A DNA stretch of 63,298 bases from Alistipes sp. UBA940 (GTDB lineage Bacteria; Bacteroidota; Bacteroidia; Bacteroidales; Rikenellaceae), in the NCBI GenBank assembly GCA_002293425.1, contig DBDE01000020.1, positions 1 to 63,298 on the forward strand, read 5' to 3'. Below, one piece after another: positions 1 to 8,639 of this stretch. The position numbers were made by a program, and so were the translations under genes. Below the pieces are notes generated by a model that was not told the origin of the DNA, did not search any database, and saw only the letters and a list, made by a program, of their open reading frames with translations. Numbering within the stretch: position 1 is the first letter of the stretch; each line of letters starts with the position of its first letter.

Positions 1-52
1 TGAGCCGTAAAACATAAGAGTATAGGATAAGACATTGTTTAAGGACGTAAAA

Positions 53-90
53 CGTTAGAGCAAAAGTTTTTATCTTTTTTTGCTCTAACG
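53..90. terminator. Inverted repeat, possible terminator
   Basis: The arm CGTTAGAGCAAAAG (53-66) is matched by CTTTTTTTGCTCTAACG (74-90), giving a hairpin with an A-run on one arm and a T-run on the other. It could stop transcription from either side or be the end of the degraded mobile element to its right. Nothing else is recognisable in bases 1-170. Confidence 0.4.
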
Positions 91-170
91 CCGAAAATCT
101 AAATTACAATCTGCGTTAATAGTTATGGCGACATTTCGAAAAAGTGTTTTAACAAATTCTTATTTCTATT

Positions 171-572
171 TTACGAATTCTTGCAAAAGCAATAAGGAAT
201 GTCTGCAATTTTAAGATGACGAGCGTAGTCGAAAATCAATTTCAAACCACTCATCCTTGCATTGGTGTTGTACTTCTTTTTGTCTTCGGAAAACTTTGAA
301 CGGAGAAAGTTCTTGTAGCCTTCGACAAACTCCGAAGTAACCTCCCGACATTCGAGTTCGGTGAAAGGTTTCCCGAGTTTTTCTTTAACATACTCGCCCA
401 AAATTTCGCGAACCGCAAAGATTTTTTCACCTTCTGCCTCGTAAACTTTTTCCGAGATCGTCCCGTAACATTGATCCAAAATCCGTTTCGAACAAATGAT
501 GTAAATCACTTTGTCGAGGTGCTCGACCGTCTTCTTTTCTTTCATCCAAGCGTAAAATTCTGTTACATACAT
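171..572 (-). pseudogene. Integrase fragment, SAM-like core-binding domain
   Basis: This 133-residue frame resembles the SAM-like DNA-binding domain that precedes the catalytic domain in Bacteroidota tyrosine recombinases. Its last third (YKNFLRSKFSEDKKKYN, then a helix ending LKLIFDYARHLKI) matches that domain's usual pattern. No catalytic domain follows; the frame stops just after the domain. It is most likely a truncated integrase. The catalytic piece at 1110-1535 lies upstream on the same strand, so the two are in the wrong order to be one simply broken gene and may come from different integrases. A small intact DNA-binding protein is less likely. Confidence 0.5.
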
Positions 573-696
573 AACCGTAACCGTTTTAGTTATACCTAAG
601 TTTTTTGCACGTTTTCTTCGTGCTTTCGAATAAGAATAGTCTGTGGTTTTTCGTAGGGTTTATGAAAAATCGAAAAAAAATGAAAATATTTTTTGC

Positions 697-1062
697 TCAT
701 CGAAATTTCGCTCCCTTCGGTTTATTCTTAATACCGATTTGCATTTGAAGTTCGATACTCTCTTTGGTTTGGGCGATGGTTTTCCGTTGGCCAGAAGCGA
801 TCCAGGCGAGCAGCTCGTCTTCGTAGAAGTAAAGCCGTTTCCCGACTTTATAGCACGGAATCAGTCCGCGACGGACGAGCGCGTACATCGTCAATTTAGC
901 TTTGTGCACAATCACGCAAGCCTCGTCGATCTCGATGGGCCGCCGCTGCTCGGGCGCGCAAGGCACCAGCTTGCCAATCAACGATTTCATCTCCGCCATC
1001 TCGCGCAAAAGTTGCTCGACCGCCGCCGGTAAATTCTCGAAAGTAATCCTGTTTTGTTCCAT
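697..1062 (-). CDS. Excisionase-like helix-turn-helix protein
   Basis: A 121-residue protein. An N-terminal helical stretch (about residues 8-35) leads into a winged-helix/excisionase-type DNA-binding domain (about 42-95), with the typical run 'IDEACVIVHKAKLTMYALVRR' followed by 'IPCYKVGKRLYFYEDELLAWI'. In Bacteroidota such proteins travel with conjugative and mobilizable elements and act in excision or gene control. It lies 47 bases downstream of a tyrosine recombinase catalytic remnant on the same strand, the usual order in those elements. With no intact integrase nearby, it is probably left over from a decayed element. The basic C-terminal tail (KNKPKGAKFR) is typical. Family assignment is good; activity is unknown. 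Confidence 0.75.
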   Translation of the reverse strand: MEQNRITFENLPAAVEQLLREMAEMKSLIGKLVPCAPEQRRPIEIDEACVIVHKAKLTMYALVRRGLIPCYKVGKRLYFYEDELLAWIASGQRKTIAQTKESIELQMQIGIKNKPKGAKFR

Positions 1063-1109
1063 CGTGTATCGGTTTTACCCAAGAATAGGACCTCGCGCCA
1101 CACAAAGGT

Positions 1110-1535
1110 TTACACCTCGCCCGACAAAAATCGCTTCAACGAAATTTTATTCGCCGACTCGCGCTTCTTCTCGTTCACCAGTTCGGCGTAAATCTGCGTC
1201 GTCGAGACGTTCTTATGCGTCAGCATCTTGCTGACAGTGAAGATGTCCGTGCCGAGCGCGATCTGAAGGGTCGCAAACGTGTGCCGAAAGCAATGGAACG
1301 TGATGTGCTTCTCGATGCCCGCCTGCCGCAACCATTTCTGCAAAGGATGCTGGATCATCGAACGTTCCAACCCACGGAAAACCCGTCCATCGCCGCGCTC
1401 GCCACACAGTTCCAACGCCTCGTCGCTGATGGGCAGTGTGGTCTCGGTCTGGGTCTTCTCGGTGCGCAGTCGCATACAGTACCCGCCATCGGAAGCCGGA
1501 ACGATGTGCCGCCATTCGAGTTGCAGGATGGTTTT
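1110..1535 (-). pseudogene. Tyrosine recombinase catalytic domain, 5'-truncated
   Basis: The frame is open from a stop at 1536-1538 and encodes the C-terminal half of a tyrosine recombinase: the beginning resembles the 'L.W.hI' strand after the first catalytic Arg, then HCFRHTFATL (His-x-x-Arg box) and the Tyr nucleophile in STTQIYAEL. The box with the first catalytic Arg and all N-terminal domains are missing, cut at about 1536. An internal Met (1475) could start a 121-residue peptide, but it would lack a catalytic Arg and should not recombine DNA. This supports a deleted mobile element whose left part is bases 1-1535. Confidence 0.75.
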
Positions 1536-1565
1536 TTATAACAACATGAAGGAGGGGAAGAGTAG

Positions 1566-2813
1566 TTAATTAGGAGAGTTGTGATTGGCGAGATTTTTAT
1601 CGATCTCAGAAACTCTATTTGTTCTCCTTGCTATTTTTGTATTTACATCAGAGCGCATTTTCGTCATTTCTGCATTGATTTTTGACATGAATTCCCCTGC
1701 TGCTTCTAAAGTGTGGTCTGCTTTTTTTATACCCTTTCCCACTATTTCCATCAAGTTGTCAAATATAATCCATTCTTCTTTGGGAATGGGGCGAGGGATA
1801 TTTGTTATTTTTTCGAGAAAAAACTTATTTGACTTAACCTGTTCCTTAACAATATCAAATCCTTGATGCAATTTTTGCCAAGTCTCTTCAATAAACTCGA
1901 TTCGTTCGGTCAATTCAGCAGGACAATCATTCTCAAATCGGGAGCAAATGAGATTGAATTGTTCGACATACTTATCTAATTCGCTCTGATCCTTTAAGTA
2001 TTTATCAAGATCACTTTGAAGAGCTTGCCCTAAACTAAGTCCATATTGACATATTGTTAATTGTTCGAATGCATGTTGTTGAAGTAAATTGCCATACACG
2101 AATTTGTCTACAATGACATCAATTCTTCGCAATAACTTAGACTTGCCACATACAAAAATTAATGTTGCAATAAGATAATAAGCCGTAATTATGTAAGTCG
2201 CTAATTTTATCTCTCGTATATACGTTTGAAAATCGGATAAGAACATATGAGACAAGTCGAAAATTAAATAAACCTTAAATGAAAAGAGAAGAAATGAAAA
2301 GATCTTTTCAAACACTCCTTCCGGATCTGCGTTTACGTTTATTGAAAGTAATTTACCCTTCTTTTGTGAATGCAAATGAGAGAAACTTCTGGTCGCTTGG
2401 ATTATTGTAAATGCACAAAATGCGATAACCGAAACGTGAGAACTTTTATAAAATCCATACCTTATAAGTAGAAAGTCGACAATCAGGTAGGTTGTTAGAA
2501 TATAAATTGAATCGGTAAGGTTTAACTTTGCATTGCGATATCTATTCCTAAGTGGGATATGTCTGTGTGTCACAGATGCCCATAACGCCTTAAATAAACT
2601 GTATCCAGCGATTAATAAAGCTACACTGATACCAATCAATGGCGTCGTTTGGAATGTTTTATCAGCAATTAAATCGATTATCAACCAAAGTATTCCGAAT
2701 AGGGCGCCGACAATAGCCCATACGTTCCATCCTGCAAAACTATGTTGGGAAAACAATCTGTTTCTCTCTGAGTAAAGAAACGAGATAAAAGAGTCTCTTG
2801 AAAGTTCTTTCAT
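1566..2813 (-). CDS. Orphan multi-pass membrane protein, AT-rich
   Basis: A 415-residue protein I do not recognise. The N-terminal 225 residues contain about six hydrophobic segments: residues ~29-49, 58-78, 100-117, 126-140, 170-192 and 205-225. The remaining 190 residues are soluble, helix-rich and charged, with heptad-like stretches near the end (TLEAAGEFMSKINAEMTKMRSDV), so a cytoplasmic coiled coil is likely. Its DNA is clearly richer in A and T than the neighbouring mnmE or parB genes, and it lies directly beside the integrase remnant, which suggests acquisition by transfer. It is 27 bases upstream of the end of mnmE on the other side. A defence or surface role is possible but nothing in the sequence shows one. 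Confidence 0.7.
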   Translation of the reverse strand: MKELSRDSFISFLYSERNRLFSQHSFAGWNVWAIVGALFGILWLIIDLIADKTFQTTPLIGISVALLIAGYSLFKALWASVTHRHIPLRNRYRNAKLNLTDSIYILTTYLIVDFLLIRYGFYKSSHVSVIAFCAFTIIQATRSFSHLHSQKKGKLLSINVNADPEGVFEKIFSFLLFSFKVYLIFDLSHMFLSDFQTYIREIKLATYIITAYYLIATLIFVCGKSKLLRRIDVIVDKFVYGNLLQQHAFEQLTICQYGLSLGQALQSDLDKYLKDQSELDKYVEQFNLICSRFENDCPAELTERIEFIEETWQKLHQGFDIVKEQVKSNKFFLEKITNIPRPIPKEEWIIFDNLMEIVGKGIKKADHTLEAAGEFMSKINAEMTKMRSDVNTKIARRTNRVSEIDKNLANHNSPN

Positions 2814-2840
2814 AAAATTAATTCTCCTTATTTCTCAACC

Positions 2841-4418
2841 TTATTTCCCGATGCAGAAACGCGAGAAGATTGTGGCGAGGATTTCGTCGGTTGTGACGGT
2901 GCCCGTGATGGTGCCCAAGTGGTAAAGCGTCGTCCGGACATCCTGTGCCAACATATCCGCCGAAACACCACCCCCGAAACCACAATCATCACCAAAATCA
3001 CCCATCCTTCCAGACGCCGAACCGTACCCTGAAAGTCCCGCCAGCACCCGCCCGACAGCCTCTGCGGCAAGGGTCAAAGCCTCGAAATGGCGCGCACTCG
3101 AAATCGCCCCCGACCCCAACTCCCCCTCATCCACCGCCCCCACAAGCCACTCCCGCAAAGCGTCGAGACCCGCACCCGTCTTAGCCGAAATTCTCACAGA
3201 GCCCGACGCAGGCGAACCCGAAACCACATCCACCTTATTCACCACAACACACAACCGCTGGTCGGGGCGCAAAGTGAGCTGTTCGACGGGGTCGGACGAA
3301 GTGGCGTCGACAACCAACAGCACGATCCGCGCCTCGGCTATCGCGGCACGCGACCGCTCGATGCCCATCCGCTCCAACTCGTCGTCCGTGGCGCGCAAAC
3401 CTGCCGTGTCGATAAATCGAAAAGTGATGCCGCCCAGGTTCACCCGCTCCTCGACCCTGTCGCGTGTGGTGCCCGCAATGGCCGAAACCATCGCCCGATC
3501 GTCGCCCACAAGAGCGTTCAGCAGGGTCGACTTTCCGGCGTTGGGTCGCCCCACAATAGCCACCGGAACCCCCTCCCGAATGGCATTGCCGAGCGCAAAC
3601 GACTCGCGAAGACGCGCTATCTCGGCCTCGATCCTGCCTGCCAAATCCCTCAACCGCTCGCGCGAAGCAAACTCCACGTCCTCCTCGCCGAAGTCCAGCT
3701 CCAACTCCAACAGCGCGGCCAGCTCCAACAGCTCCGTCCGCAAGAGAGAAATGGCATCCGACACCCCGCCCCGCATCTGGGCCATAGCCAGCGCGTGCCC
3801 CGAGCGGTCGGACGAGGCAATGAGGTCGGCCACGGCTTCGGCCTGAGCAAGGTCCATTTTGCCCGCCAGAAACGCGCGCATAGTAAATTCTCCGGGGGTT
3901 GCAAGCCTCACCCCAGAGCTGTATTGTTGCGGCGGGACAATTGCCGAATCGCCGTCGGCGTTCCGACCCGGAACTGCGAGCCGTGCGCCCTTCGAAATCA
4001 ATAATTGAATAATTTCGCGCTCGATATAGGGCGAGGCGTGGCACGAAATTTCCACCGCATCCTCGCCGGTGTAGGAATGGGGGGCGCGGAAGAGAGTGAC
4101 CAGAACTTGATCGATGGTCGAGAATTGAGAGTTGTTGCGAGTTTCTTTGAAACTCGTCAGTCCGTCGCCGATCCCCGCGGCGCGGACTGCACTCTGTTTG
4201 CCCGCACCTTCGGCTCCGGACCGAATAAACCCCAAATGCACCGAGTATCCGGGGGCATCGGCAATGGATTTCGAAAAGAGGGAGTCGACCAGCGATATGG
4301 CTCCCGCGCCACTCACCCTGATGACCGCGATAGCCCCGCCCTGACCCGAAGCCTTGGCTACGATAATATCGTCACTTGTTGATCTCAAGCCGTTGACCGA
4401 TGGATAGTCGATTTGCAT
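2841..4418 (-). CDS. mnmE: tRNA modification GTPase MnmE
   Basis: MnmE works with MnmG to install carboxymethylaminomethyl groups on U34 of several tRNAs. The protein has the N-terminal tetrahydrofolate-binding domain (from 'AKASGQGGAIAVIRVSG'), the central GTPase with GRPNAGKST, DTAG and NKVD, and the C-terminal CIGK ending that carries the essential Cys. At 525 residues it is longer than usual because of two insertions absent from typical MnmE: residues ~65-94, encoded by a two-hairpin repeat (4138-4225), and ~147-173, around the repeat at 3941-3967, flanked by the related hexapeptides RLAVPG and RLATPG. Its start overlaps the end of the transglycosylase gene by 47 bases; a TTG at 4388 would reduce this. 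Its partner mnmG is also in this window and carries the same two repeats. Confidence 0.96.
   Translation of the reverse strand: MQIDYPSVNGLRSTSDDIIVAKASGQGGAIAVIRVSGAGAISLVDSLFSKSIADAPGYSVHLGFIRSGAEGAGKQSAVRAAGIGDGLTSFKETRNNSQFSTIDQVLVTLFRAPHSYTGEDAVEISCHASPYIEREIIQLLISKGARLAVPGRNADGDSAIVPPQQYSSGVRLATPGEFTMRAFLAGKMDLAQAEAVADLIASSDRSGHALAMAQMRGGVSDAISLLRTELLELAALLELELDFGEEDVEFASRERLRDLAGRIEAEIARLRESFALGNAIREGVPVAIVGRPNAGKSTLLNALVGDDRAMVSAIAGTTRDRVEERVNLGGITFRFIDTAGLRATDDELERMGIERSRAAIAEARIVLLVVDATSSDPVEQLTLRPDQRLCVVVNKVDVVSGSPASGSVRISAKTGAGLDALREWLVGAVDEGELGSGAISSARHFEALTLAAEAVGRVLAGLSGYGSASGRMGDFGDDCGFGGGVSADMLAQDVRTTLYHLGTITGTVTTDEILATIFSRFCIGK
3941..3967. repeat. Short repeat shared by mnmE and mnmG
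   Basis: Read on the minus strand, this stretch begins GTCGGAACGCCGACGGCG and then has a purine-TTCGGCAA-like end. The same 18 bases followed by a very similar end occur at 43896-43922 inside mnmG. Both copies lie in insertions that normal family members lack. Confidence 0.7.
4138..4225. repeat. Two-hairpin repeat inside mnmE
   Basis: Hairpin 1 is CGAGTTTC-TTT-GAAACTCG (4138-4156). Hairpin 2 runs from CAGTCCG (4158-4164) to CGGACTG (4183-4189). A third small palindrome, TTCGG/CCGAA (4209-4225), ends the unit. The reverse complement matches 42429-42512 in mnmG closely, but small length changes put the two copies in different reading frames. It is translated as part of MnmE residues ~65-94. 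Confidence 0.85.
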
Positions 4419-5619
4419 TTTTCAGCCCGTTCCAGCGCACGATCTGCGACGTCGTGACCCCATATTTGCGCGCAATGGTGCCCAGATTTTCGCCTTTGCG
4501 AACACGGTGGACGGTGGTGGTTTGGGCTATGATCGCCCGCGTGGCATCGAGGTTGTCGGGATGAAGATACTCTGCAAGGTACAAAGAATCTTTCTCGTGG
4601 ATCTCCTGCGCGCGCCCGACGAACTCCACCGACGAGCGTTGGGGCAGCACCACGGCACACGTCTTGTCCAGCGCGGGAACGATGTCCTTGATGTATTGGG
4701 CGTTGAGAAGTTTCAGCGTTTCCAGCGGCACATCGAGCGTGGATGCTATCTGGTCGAGGTGCATCAGTCGCCGGACCTGTATGGTGTCGACGGCCAGGGG
4801 CATAGGCGACTCGGGAATCTCGAATCCGTGCTGCTTGTGGAAGTTGTAAACATAAGTGGCGGCGATGAACGACGGAATATACCCGCGCGTCTCAGTGGGC
4901 AGATAGGGATAGATGTCCCAGTAGCTTTTCACGCCCCCGCCGGCCCGTTTGATGGCCCTGTTGACATTGCCCGGGCCGCAGTTGTACGACGCCAGCACCA
5001 GCCCCCAATCGCCATAGATCTTGTACATTCGCGCCAGATATTTGCAGGCGGCACGGGTCGAGGCTACGGCGTCCTGCCGCTGGTCGACGAACGACGTTAT
5101 CTCCAACCCATACTCGCGACCGGTGGCGTACATAAATTGCCAAAGCCCCGTTGCGCCAGCCCGCGAGCGCGCACTCGGAATGAGTGCCGACTCTATCGCC
5201 GCCAGCATTTTCAGCTCCAGCGGCAACCCCGCCGCGGCCAGCTCCTCTTCGATGATGGGGAAATAGTATTGCGACCGCGCCAGAATATTGGCCATTGTTC
5301 CGCGGCGATTGGTAGTGAAGGCTATCACGCGCCGCTTCACCTCGTCGTTCCACGGCAAGGCGATAGGCGAAAGAATAGAGCTCAACCGCTTGATATAAAC
5401 AGAGTCCGGAATATCGGAGACAAAAACCTCGGTACTGTCTACCGATATGAACTCGTCGAAATATCGCTGAAAAGCCTCCGTTGCGTCCTGACCCCTCACG
5501 ACGTGCAGCAGCGAATCCAACCTGTCGGCCTGCAACGAATCGACAGGCATCGCCTTTACAGGCAAGATGAAAAAATGAAAAAATGAAAAAATGAAAAATA
5601 AAAAAAGAAGCCTCTTCAT
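4372..5619 (-). CDS. Membrane-bound lytic murein transglycosylase, MltD type
   Basis: A 415-residue exported enzyme expected to cleave peptidoglycan glycan strands. After a signal peptide (MKRLLFLFFIFSFFHFFIL..KA) comes an SLT/lysozyme-like domain: catalytic Glu in 'AAIESAL', then 'GATGLWQFM' and 'ASYNCGPGNVNRAIKRAGG' (about residues 150-250). A LysM domain ends the protein (HRVRKGENLGTIARKYGV..IVRWNGLKN..LSIGQRLEI). The gene stands in the conserved Bacteroidota order parA-parB-DUF5683-transglycosylase, 3 bases after the DUF5683 gene, and overlaps mnmE. The signal peptide core is encoded by tandem TTTTTCAT-like units (5560-5600), a feature shared by other exported proteins here. Confidence 0.93.
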   Translation of the reverse strand: MKRLLFLFFIFSFFHFFILPVKAMPVDSLQADRLDSLLHVVRGQDATEAFQRYFDEFISVDSTEVFVSDIPDSVYIKRLSSILSPIALPWNDEVKRRVIAFTTNRRGTMANILARSQYYFPIIEEELAAAGLPLELKMLAAIESALIPSARSRAGATGLWQFMYATGREYGLEITSFVDQRQDAVASTRAACKYLARMYKIYGDWGLVLASYNCGPGNVNRAIKRAGGGVKSYWDIYPYLPTETRGYIPSFIAATYVYNFHKQHGFEIPESPMPLAVDTIQVRRLMHLDQIASTLDVPLETLKLLNAQYIKDIVPALDKTCAVVLPQRSSVEFVGRAQEIHEKDSLYLAEYLHPDNLDATRAIIAQTTTVHRVRKGENLGTIARKYGVTTSQIVRWNGLKNANRLSIGQRLEINK

Positions 5620-5622
5620 AGG

Positions 5623-6966
5623 TTAAAATGTCATATTTAAGGAGAATCCAAAAGTGTTCACCGCGGTGCCATAGCGGTGCGAATAGAAGCGGTCGGTCAT
5701 CGGCTCGAAACTCACCCGCGCAAGGTCGTCGCTCACATCGTAGGTCTTCATATGGGCCGTGGCGTGGGCGTCGATCACCTGAATGACGTAGAACAGTCCG
5801 GTCAGAATAATACACAGGTCGCGATTGCGCCGCGCAATGTTCTTGTTATTCATCAACCGCTGGGCATCCCACCGTCCCTCGAACTCGTCCACCGTTTCGT
5901 CGATGCCGTCCGTGAGGGCATTATACGCAATCTTGTATCGTTGATAATATCGGTTGTTGAAATCTATGCAGTACATCAGCACCGCCGCGCCGCCCGCCAC
6001 GATGGGTATCTTCCAATAACTGCGATTGTACGCCTGGCCCGCACCCGGAAAAACCATCGCCAGCGTGGTAGCTTTCTTCACATCGTTGGCATAACCGGGG
6101 TGGTTCATCGTACCGTCCACCAGCCCATACATATATGAGGCAAGCGCGAACCCCATCGCCATTTGGCGATAGGTGTTGTGGCGGATCATTTGGGTCTGAA
6201 CATCGGTCATTTCGGCCTTGTACGCCTCATAATTCGGGTCGCCGATGTTCACGCGGCGCAGCATCAGATCGTCGTACCTGCGCTTCAGCGGCTTGTACTC
6301 CTTGTTCTGCCACGCATAGATGCCCACTCCGGCCGCCATTCCGCCCCACACCACCGGAATTTTCCAATAATCCTCGTTGTAGAACTGTACGAACCCAGGA
6401 ACGGCGAGCGAAATGGCCACCGTGCGGCTCAACGGAATGGAGTCCCTGAAAAATTTGTTGTACCGGACACTGTCGGCTCTTTTGATCCTGCGCAACTCGC
6501 GACGGGACAGCTGGTCGTACCTCGGGATTTTGTCGACCAGCGTGTCCACCCCGCCGTCGATATAGCGCGAGATGAAGAGCGGGTCGTCCATAAAGTGGCG
6601 CACCGTCTGCGGATTGAGCGGCAACGCCTTGCGCCGCGCGATCATCTGGGCCAACTGCCGTGCATCGAGCGTATCGCCCGTGGGCGAAGTTTTGTCGATG
6701 AGCGACACGACGAGCGAATCCACACCCCGCCTGTCGAACCTCACCCCGTCGCCCCGCAACGAGTCTATCGCGGCCATATATTTGTAAAGCGAGTCGGGCG
6801 TCATTTGCGCCAGATCGACCCCTGCCCTGTTTTGCGCCCTCACCTCGGCCAAACCGCCGCTCACCGTGATGCGCTCACCCAGCCGAGGCTGAACGTTCTG
6901 TGCCTGGCAAATGAAGATTGAGGAATGAAGAATGAAGAATGAGACCACGCAGAAACTACGCAGCAT
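5623..6966 (-). CDS. DUF5683 family exported protein
   Basis: A conserved Bacteroidota protein of unknown function. I chose the Met at 6966 because it gives a signal peptide (MLRSFCVVSFFILHSSIFICQAQ); an in-frame ATG at 6999 would add 11 residues encoded by a simple repeat. The family signature is two similar membrane-associated segments: 'VAISLAVPGFVQFYNEDYWKI' and 'LAMVFPGAGQAYNRSYWKI', each followed by a hydrophobic helix. This internal duplication is visible in the translation. The gene lies between parB (3 bases away) and the transglycosylase gene, the arrangement common in the phylum. A role at the envelope near the origin region is guesswork. Confidence 0.88.
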   Translation of the reverse strand: MLRSFCVVSFFILHSSIFICQAQNVQPRLGERITVSGGLAEVRAQNRAGVDLAQMTPDSLYKYMAAIDSLRGDGVRFDRRGVDSLVVSLIDKTSPTGDTLDARQLAQMIARRKALPLNPQTVRHFMDDPLFISRYIDGGVDTLVDKIPRYDQLSRRELRRIKRADSVRYNKFFRDSIPLSRTVAISLAVPGFVQFYNEDYWKIPVVWGGMAAGVGIYAWQNKEYKPLKRRYDDLMLRRVNIGDPNYEAYKAEMTDVQTQMIRHNTYRQMAMGFALASYMYGLVDGTMNHPGYANDVKKATTLAMVFPGAGQAYNRSYWKIPIVAGGAAVLMYCIDFNNRYYQRYKIAYNALTDGIDETVDEFEGRWDAQRLMNNKNIARRNRDLCIILTGLFYVIQVIDAHATAHMKTYDVSDDLARVSFEPMTDRFYSHRYGTAVNTFGFSLNMTF

Positions 6967-7002
6967 TTTTGCCGAAATAAATCTTTTTTCACTCTTCATT
7001 TT

Positions 7003-7824
7003 TCACTTTTCACTCAACGAGCTGATAAACCGCTCCACATCGCCATCCTCGAACCGGATGACAATCTTTCCGGGCTTTATGGAAATGTCGCTCGAAAAGA
7101 TGCCCTCCAACAGCTCCACCAGACGGGCATAGCTATCCGGAAATTCCCGCTCTTCTTCCATCCGTGGGGCTCTTCCGCGGGCAACCATATCTTCGACCTG
7201 CCTGACCGACAGTCCCCTGTCGACGGTCTTTCTGAGGATAAACGGAATGTCTGCACTCTGCGCTCCGGCAATGGCTTTGGCGTGCCCCATAGTGATCAGG
7301 TCCTTCGCCAGGGCCACCTGAACCTGAGGCGGCAGGCTCAAAAGGCGCAAATAGTTGGCTATCGTGGTGCGTTTCTTCCCAATGCGCTCCGAGAGCAACT
7401 CCTGCGTCAGGCCACACTCGTCGATCAGCCGTTGCATCGACCGCGCCACCTCCATCGGGTTGAGGTCCTCCCTTTGGATGTTCTCGACCAGTGCCATTTC
7501 GTGCATCGCCTGATCGTTCGTTTCGCGAATGTAAACCGGAATGGTTTCCAACCCCGCCATCTGCGCCGCGCGCCAACGCCTCTCACCACTGACGATGATG
7601 TACCCGCCCTCGCCATCGCTCATTACCGTGATGGGTTGAATGACCCCCAGAGCAGCTATCGAGTCGGCCAACTCCTGCAATGTTTCGTGGTCGAAAAACC
7701 TACGCGGCTGGTCGGGATTGGGGCTGATGACCGCAATGTCCAGCTCCGAGGTTTCGATCCTGCGTTCGGGAAGCGAGCCGCTCTCGAAAATCGCATCCAG
7801 TCCCCTGCCTAAACCTTTTTTCAT
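7003..7824 (-). CDS. parB: Chromosome partitioning protein ParB
   Basis: ParB is a CTP-dependent clamp that loads at parS sites and helps segregate the chromosome origin. The 273 residues include the conserved CTP-binding box (GERRWRAAQMAG, after 'LGVIQPITV'), the ENIQREDLNP motif, the parS-binding helix-turn-helix ('QELLSERIGKKRTTIANYLRLL') and a short C-terminal dimerisation region. It follows parA by 3 bases in one transcript. Likely targets are the three TGTTCCAcGTGGAACA palindromes inside mnmG at 43.9-44.0 kb. Confidence 0.97.
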   Translation of the reverse strand: MKKGLGRGLDAIFESGSLPERRIETSELDIAVISPNPDQPRRFFDHETLQELADSIAALGVIQPITVMSDGEGGYIIVSGERRWRAAQMAGLETIPVYIRETNDQAMHEMALVENIQREDLNPMEVARSMQRLIDECGLTQELLSERIGKKRTTIANYLRLLSLPPQVQVALAKDLITMGHAKAIAGAQSADIPFILRKTVDRGLSVRQVEDMVARGRAPRMEEEREFPDSYARLVELLEGIFSSDISIKPGKIVIRFEDGDVERFISSLSEK

Positions 7825-7827
7825 AAT

Positions 7828-8589
7828 TTAGGAATTATTTCTTTTAATAAACTCTTTGGCCAGGTTGAGGTAATTTGTGCTCCCTGTCGCTCCCGCATCG
7901 TAGAGCATCACCGGCAAACCATAGCCCGGTGCCTCGCTCAGACGGATGTTGCGGGTGACGACGGTGTCGAACACCAACCCTTCGAAGTGTCTCTTCACCT
8001 CGCTCACCACCTGGTTCGACAACCTGTTGTGGCCATACATCGTGAGGACGAACCCTTCGATGGCGAGCTGCGGATTGAGCTTTTCGCGCGTCTTCTTGAT
8101 GGTGGCCAACAGTTTCCCCAGCCCCTCCAAGGCGAAATATTCGCACTGAACGGGAATGAGCACACTGTCTGCCGCAACCAGCACGTTCAGCGTCGTGAAA
8201 CCGAGCGAAGGCGAGCAGTCGACAAAAATATAGTCATAATTCTCCTTCACGGGGGCCAGAATGTTTTTGATGACAAAGTGCCCCTCGTCCATTTGCGGCA
8301 GTTCGGTGTCGGCCGCCACCAGGTCGATACTGGATGGCAGAACGGATAGTCCGGCAACTTTATCGACGGAACGAATGACATCCTGTGCACTTTTTCGGCC
8401 GGCGATACAGTCGTAAAGATTGACCCCGTTGATCTCCAACCCCAGCCCCGAGGTGGCGTTGGCTTGCGGATCGGCGTCGACCAGCAGAACTTTTTTACCG
8501 AGAATGGCACAACTTGCCGCCAGATTGATGGCGGTGGTGGTCTTCCCCACTCCGCCCTTTTGATTGGCCAGCGCAACAATTTTTCCCAT
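7828..8589 (-). CDS. parA: Chromosome partitioning ATPase ParA (Soj)
   Basis: A Walker-type ATPase that drives ParB-parS segregation. The start is taken as the Met at 8589 (MGKIVALANQKGGVGKTTTA), which places the deviant Walker A motif KGGVGKTT at the usual distance; an upstream frame extension to 8610 would cross the promoter. Walker A' (DADPQANAT) and the 'DCSPSLGFTTLNVL' motif are present. About 253 residues, the normal chromosomal ParA length. A TATCTTTG element lies 18 bases upstream. It is divergent from the CPBP protease gene and shares a 50-base intergenic region with it. Confidence 0.97.
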   Translation of the reverse strand: MGKIVALANQKGGVGKTTTAINLAASCAILGKKVLLVDADPQANATSGLGLEINGVNLYDCIAGRKSAQDVIRSVDKVAGLSVLPSSIDLVAADTELPQMDEGHFVIKNILAPVKENYDYIFVDCSPSLGFTTLNVLVAADSVLIPVQCEYFALEGLGKLLATIKKTREKLNPQLAIEGFVLTMYGHNRLSNQVVSEVKRHFEGLVFDTVVTRNIRLSEAPGYGLPVMLYDAGATGSTNYLNLAKEFIKRNNS

Positions 8590-8607
8590 ACAACTTGCTA
8601 TAATCCG

Positions 8608-8615
8608 CAAAGATA
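8608..8615 (-). promoter_or_regulatory. -7 element of the parA promoter
   Basis: Reads TATCTTTG on the minus strand, matching the Bacteroidota -7 consensus TAnnTTTG. The parA start codon is 18 bases downstream. Confidence 0.7.
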
Positions 8616-8626
8616 TATATTTTTTG

Positions 8627-8634
8627 TAATTTTG
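8627..8634 (+). promoter_or_regulatory. -7 element before the CPBP protease gene
   Basis: TAATTTTG matches TAnnTTTG. Only five bases separate it from the ATG at 8640, so the transcript should be leaderless or nearly so. Confidence 0.65.
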
Positions 8635-8639
8635 TCGCT

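Noticed and set aside
171..1535. One intact integrase split by a single stop
   Set aside because: The N-terminal-type piece lies downstream of the C-terminal-type piece on the same strand, so they cannot form one gene by reading through.
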